This document shows positions 58,961 through 64,000 of a stretch of DNA of 64,000 nucleotides, one piece after another. Below the pieces are notes generated by a model, which was given only the letters and a program-made list of their open reading frames with translations, searched no databases and had not been told where the DNA came from. Source of the stretch: Torymus aiolomorphi (Eukaryota > Arthropoda > Insecta > Hymenoptera > Torymidae); assembly GCA_036365515.1 (NCBI GenBank), contig CM070876.1, forward strand, positions 174,915,478 to 174,979,477. Reading direction: 5' to 3'. Positions within the stretch are counted from its first letter, which is position 1. Each line of letters opens with the position of its first letter. Both the position numbers and the translations under genes were made by a program.

Positions 58961-60780
58961 CGTAATGATTTTGAAAAAGATATAAGTGTACTGTAGGTGT
59001 TTAGTTTTGTTTTGGTGGATTTAATGATGAATTCGTTGTTGCGGGAGGAGAGCGGTTATTATTTCTGGAATTGTGAGAGGAAAACGAAGGTTTGTGAGAC
59101 AAGGAGAGGATGGACAACTTCTTTCTTATTAGTAATTTTTTGGAGTGCATTCCTCCATCGAGTTACAAGGAATTCTGTATCTTGGAATCACAATGAAAAT
59201 TATGAACTTATAAAGTTTTTGTTTATAAAGTTACATGCTATTATAGATTTAAGTTCAGTTTTCGTTCCTCTTATTCGAAAATTTGCCCTTCTTAATTCAG
59301 AATTTTTAGTATTCGCACAAATAATCTAATTTTATGTAAATTTTGGCCAGAAATATAAATCATTTTGTACATGTTTAATAAAAAAAATATTCGATTTTAC
59401 TAGTTTTTTCCTTCTGTCCCATAAGAGCCCATTGAAAAAAGTAAAAATTTAAAGTTTTAATTTCATCAAATTTTGCATGGTAACGCCGGTTTAAAAAAGG
59501 ATACCACAAGATTCGGGCTATTGTAAATACAGTTAAAAATGTTATTGGTGAGTTCATAAATTTTCATGCAAGAGCTTCCTAAGAGGAAATTTTTCACGTT
59601 CGATGTTGACACGATCCTTTTCCTGAAAGTGCCTCTGACCGAAAAAATTTATTAAATCCTGTTTGATCCAATTTGGGAATCGGATTTTTTAATCGAACCT
59701 CCTATCCTTTTAACATAGGCTAAAGCGGAATCAAATAAAATTTAATACATTTTTAATATAACTTAACTATCTTTCTTGATACATTAATTTTTTTAATTTT
59801 ATTTATTTCAATCAGATAATTTACATTGTAAATCCTACAGAGGTAAACCGCACCTGTATAATAGGTTGCTATATACGAAAATTGCTTATGAACTAATCTT
59901 AAAACTAACTTACGAACTAACAAAAGTTGGAACATAATAACGTTTCAAATGAATTTTGAATCTTGAAACTGAATAATTAGTATTTAATCCTCTCGTAATA
60001 TCATTTTTTACTTTTCTTTTAATAATAATTGCGTATTATAGTGCAAGTTCATTAAATAATTTGGAAGGCTATTAAAAGACTTTAAGATTGCCACATAACT
60101 ATTGTTCTCACTAATAGCTTTTTGTGTTTTGGATAGTTGTAGGCTCTTGTTTCTCGTTTTGGAAGTATTTCTTATAGATCCATTTCAGTGAGTTCCACTT
60201 GTCATGGTACACCAACGACTCTTGTTGAAACGATTGTCTAATGTTTAACGGATAATTGTTCCAAAAAAAGGCTTTTGTTTATTATTTTCAAAATTCTACT
60301 TTGTATTGTTTGAATTGTAAATTTTAGAGTGAAAATTACGAATATTCGAGACAAAATTACTAGTTTCTATATGATAATGGATGAAGATACTGTGAACTTC
60401 AAACTTTTTACCAAGGGCCTTGGTAAAATATTTTGTTAATGTTAGGTAACAAAATTAATAATTTTTAACCGTATATTAATGGATATATACAGTATTTTAA
60501 TATAGAAATAGAAACGGAAACAAAGATGAAAAAACACTAATCTGAAAAATTTTTTGGGGAAGCTACCAAAACGAATTAGAAACCTAGAAGTATCACAGCT
60601 TTTGACAGTCTGTCCATGCGCTACTATAAGGCACCTTGGTAATTTTCACTCGAAAGTTTCTCTCCATGTAAAAAAATGCTTCTCCTAAACGGACTCAAAA
60701 AAGATATATAACTTATAATAAAAATACACCACCGATGTCGAATATTTTTTTCAAATCTCTATCCATTATTCAACACAATT
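58961..60780. other. Non-coding stretch
   Basis: AT-rich. The plus frame 58997-59329 (110 codons) has no recognisable domain or splice context. Nothing else seen. Confidence 0.4.
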
Positions 60781-60941
60781 ACTAAACGTATTATCCTCTA
60801 TCGCAAGAACCGCTAATTTTCTAAACTTCCGCCAACAAAAGACTCGTCGCTCCCCATTACCTTATACAGAAACGCGGGCGTCGCTGCTGCGCTCATCCGC
60901 TTATCGCTGCCGCGTAAAAACCAACCTCTCTTCACCACTCT

Positions 60942-60972
<31 letters not shown>

Positions 60973-61345
60973 ACCCAGAGGAAACGAGCGCGCAAGTAGA
61001 TCCGACTCGATGAGCCTCGCGCGCGGCTGCTAAGCTGATATAGAGATAGCGAGCGAGCGAGAGAGGAGCGAAATTACATTATCGCTAAAGCGGCGGCGCC
61101 GCGAAATCACGTCCCGTAATTCCAGGGCATTAAGGTAAACGTCCCGGCTCGCGTCGCCATGGCAACCCGCGGATATATGCGCAGAGGGGCTGGTCCCGCA
61201 GCTGCGCGCGCGGCAGCAGCAGCCAGCAGCCTCCCCTCAATCGATATAGCGCCTGTGCAAGCATGTATATAGTGTGTCCCCTCGCGCGTCCTCGTTATGT
61301 AGAGTGTGATCATTGTCATGGTGCGTGGATTATGCGGACCACGAT
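60781..61345. promoter_or_regulatory. CpG-rich island containing an RFX X-box
   Basis: CG-dense sequence with a (CA)n(TA)n tract at 60942-60972 and CAGCAGCAGC at about 61213. It includes GTCGCCATGGCAAC (61153-61166), a perfect match to the RFX X-box consensus GTNRCC-N2-RGYAAC. Promoter function is inferred. Confidence 0.45.
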
Positions 61346-63485
61346 GCTGTCGTGTGGCGTTTTATTCAGCTTTTGTTCGTAATTTTAACGATTATTATAT
61401 GGAATTGATAAAGAGATGTCGAAATCTATAATTTTAATACAACTGTATTTTCTTTTGTTCTTTAGTGGTTGTATGTATTCTGAAATTTAATTTGCATTTG
61501 TCGAGTTTCTTTGCATGTGAAGTTTTATCTTTTTTTTTCTGGAGAAGGTTGATATTTTATTAATTTAGTTTATAAGTATATTAATTGCAAGCACTCTCAC
61601 CAACACACATACATATATTTGTAAACGTAAAAGATTGTTACGTCTTGTCTTGTGACGTATTATTGGCGTTCCAATGGCGAAAATCACTTCTACGAACTGG
61701 AATAATACTGCTTTCAGTTCCCAAACATCAATAACTATAGACCGCTGGAAATCTCCTGTCCATCTTCTAAAATTTTATAATGGCTAGCGAAGAACTCACT
61801 GTATCATAACGGAAGAGCGGCTCCAGATCTCAAACATCGTAATCAGTGATAAAGTGAATACTGGAAATAATAATAATAATAACGCACTTAAAAATCTCAT
61901 TAAACCGCCTATTGCACTGCCTCCAGGGACGGATTTTCGCCCAGTCGGAAAACTGAAACATAATCAATATAATTTATAACCCTAAGGTAGAAATTGTCTC
62001 TATCGGAAATGGCCAGGAAAATAATAAATAGCTAGTAAAAATAGCTAATTTCTGGGTAGTGATGAAACGATTTTTCCGGTTATATTCTCTATTTAATGGA
62101 GATGACAGAACCTTAAAATGTTTGTACTAAATTTTGTCTGTAATCTGATCATGTATTTAAAGCCAAATATTTAAAAAAGATAGGTAAACAAAACATATAC
62201 ACGAATTGTTGGCATTTAATTCGTTTATAGTACTGTTTCTGGGGATACAAATGAAAACAATGATTTTTCCGTTAGATTCTGTCTCTCTCACTCCTCGTCA
62301 TAATAGCAAGCCTCTTATTAGCCATTTCCTAACTAAAAAAATTTGCCAACTTTAATATCTTTTAAATATTAAATGGCGAATATGATCGGAAAAATCGTTT
62401 CATCGATGGATAGAAACGGCCAAGAAAAGTGTCTAGTTTTTGGCGATTATTGGGGAAACTAGCTATTTATTAGGTAAATAATGGAATCGATTTCCACCAG
62501 GGAAGTATAATAAATAGAATAGGTAATAGGTATAATAACCAATTTTATGTTACTTACGCAGATAGGTTGGTAAACTCGCCTCTGGATATTAGTTAACTCC
62601 ATAATGATTAGTTGACCTGATGTAAGGTTATATTGAAGATAACTGTTCCTAATATCAGCTACAAGAATAAAAGTATCTATTAAAACTAATAACATTTTTC
62701 TACTTTACGAGAAGTGTAATGCATTTCCCTTTATACTAAAATAATGCTAGTGTTCCTGCGAGGGTACACATTTGACGAAGTGTTCCTAGGTAGTACTTTT
62801 ACATTACGTCTTGTGACATATTATTAAAAGAATTGAATAATGTACGTTATGTCAGTGATTTTTGGGAGTCAAAAACTTGTATACGATTTGGAAATATAAC
62901 GACACGCGCCCCACGCGTGTGCGAGTCATTGCAACCGAGATTTTACTCTTAATACTTTGTAAGGGCCATTACGAGGCTTAATCATCTTGACCAATTTACT
63001 CTATCTAAATAAATAAAGCACAATTATTCTATAAAATCTCGGGTTATTTCATCTGAGAACCCACATCAAAGGAAAGGTAAAGAACACGTATAATTAATCC
63101 ATTAATTATAAAAGTATTATCCTCGAATTTCGAGACTTAACAAGACAATTTATCTATGTAATATATACAATCTAATTTTTAATAAATTTACGAATATAGT
63201 ATTATTTTATAAAAAATTATTTGAAACTAGACTTTAAACACATGGCATATAATTACAACTTCATATTCTTCATTCTAATTATTCAATTGACAAGAAAAAC
63301 AAAATTGGCTAAAAATTATGAAACTCAATCTGCATCAAATGAGAAAATCAGATTCGAACCTATATATATATGTATATATTTATATATATACTATTCTATC
63401 CCATCAGCAATTTCTCATATGTACACATTACCCGATTGGACATCAGTATATCATAGAAAGAAATTAATTCCTTATCGGTTATTTC
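61346..63485. other. Non-coding stretch with an inverted repeat
   Basis: AT-rich. Inverted arms of about 45 bp at 62055-62105 and 62365-62410 (GATGAAACGATTTTTCCG and CGGAAAAATCGTTTCATC) suggest a MITE of about 355 bp whose core also occurs near 16227. Short frames at 62459-62695 and 63221-63490 are unconvincing. Confidence 0.45.
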
Positions 63486-64000
63486 AATAAATAATCAAAG
63501 CAGCTCTCGCGCGCATGCTGAGCAGCGTTAACAAATAAGCGCTCTGCTAACGAGCTTTTTCTCACAACCGCGCGGGGGCATATATATATATGCAGCCCCG
63601 CGCAATATTTCAATATCAATCAATCACACACACGCGGGGTCGCGCGTGCGCACTACAGCTCATTGCGTCTCCTTTGTCCGTGGTAAATTGAACCGTAATT
63701 CAGCATGAAAATCAAGTGTAAATAAGTCCGCGCGTCTCGGATTACCTATATAAACCCGCGCGCTGTTCTTCGCTCACGCGACTCCATTTTGCCGTGACAA
63801 TGCGCGCGCAACGATTCGTCCAAAAGGACGACTGTATATAGCGTGTAGAATGAAAAAATGCTTTTATGCCTGCACGCCTGTATACTTACTTATATGTATA
63901 TATAATGTATATATACATACGGTAGCCCGCGCTCCCTTCCGCTCGATAAAGTGCCGTATCAGGGGAGGTCCCGTAATTGCTGCTGTGCTTTCTCTCCGCC
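63486..64000. promoter_or_regulatory. CpG-rich island running off the window
   Basis: A CG-dense region with alternating TATATA runs, including GGGGCATATATATATATGC followed by AGCCCC (63576-63598), a hairpin-capable palindrome. TATATAAACCCG near 63748 is TATA-box-like. No coding frame recognised before the window ends. Confidence 0.35.

Overview
The window looks like nuclear DNA of an insect, most likely a hymenopteran such as a chalcid-type parasitoid wasp. The sequence shows very AT-rich DNA broken by short islands dense in CG dinucleotides, spliced coding sequence with GT-AG introns, and an insect-style mix of nested DNA transposons, non-LTR and Penelope-like retroelements. No bacterial operon, CRISPR array or plasmid feature is visible. 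The species assignment is inference.

Layout: 1-6500 is non-coding with CpG islands. 6503-9131 is a giant fold-back element with two 1020-nt inverted arms. 9236-13330 is a complex of dispersed and tandem repeats, including a ~259-bp satellite. 13787-14032 is a short MITE and 14300-15060 a CpG island. 18330-26520 is a DNA transposon with long terminal inverted repeats. Its minus-strand DDE-like transposase gene was split by a non-LTR retrotransposon (about 19960-24955), which itself carries a GTGCA-rich insertion, an RT-core deletion and several frameshifts. A Penelope-like fragment with a hammerhead-ribozyme-like core sits beside the right terminal repeat. 28272-29600 is a non-autonomous hAT-type element with an 8-bp target duplication and further palindromes inside it.

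The one convincing host gene is on the minus strand, 42380 to 34621: a six-exon C2H2 zinc-finger gene whose splice phases all agree. Its last two coding exons encode the same kind of module (CxxC ribbon followed by finger pairs like those of the lola isoform exons). Exon 5 can either splice on or read through to its own stop. The intron between these exons holds a 3.4-kb transposon with other palindromic elements nested in it.

From 42400 to the end the window is intergenic or intronic DNA with CpG islands near 44.5, 46.2, 47, 48.4, 51, 57.2, 58.5, 61.1 and 63.7 kb, a piggyBac-like non-autonomous element at 55337-56801 built from repeats rich in AAGATGGCGG motifs, and two weak candidate coding fragments (49742-49932 and 54747-55112). 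The islands could be promoters or enhancers of genes whose coding exons lie outside the window; that is inference.
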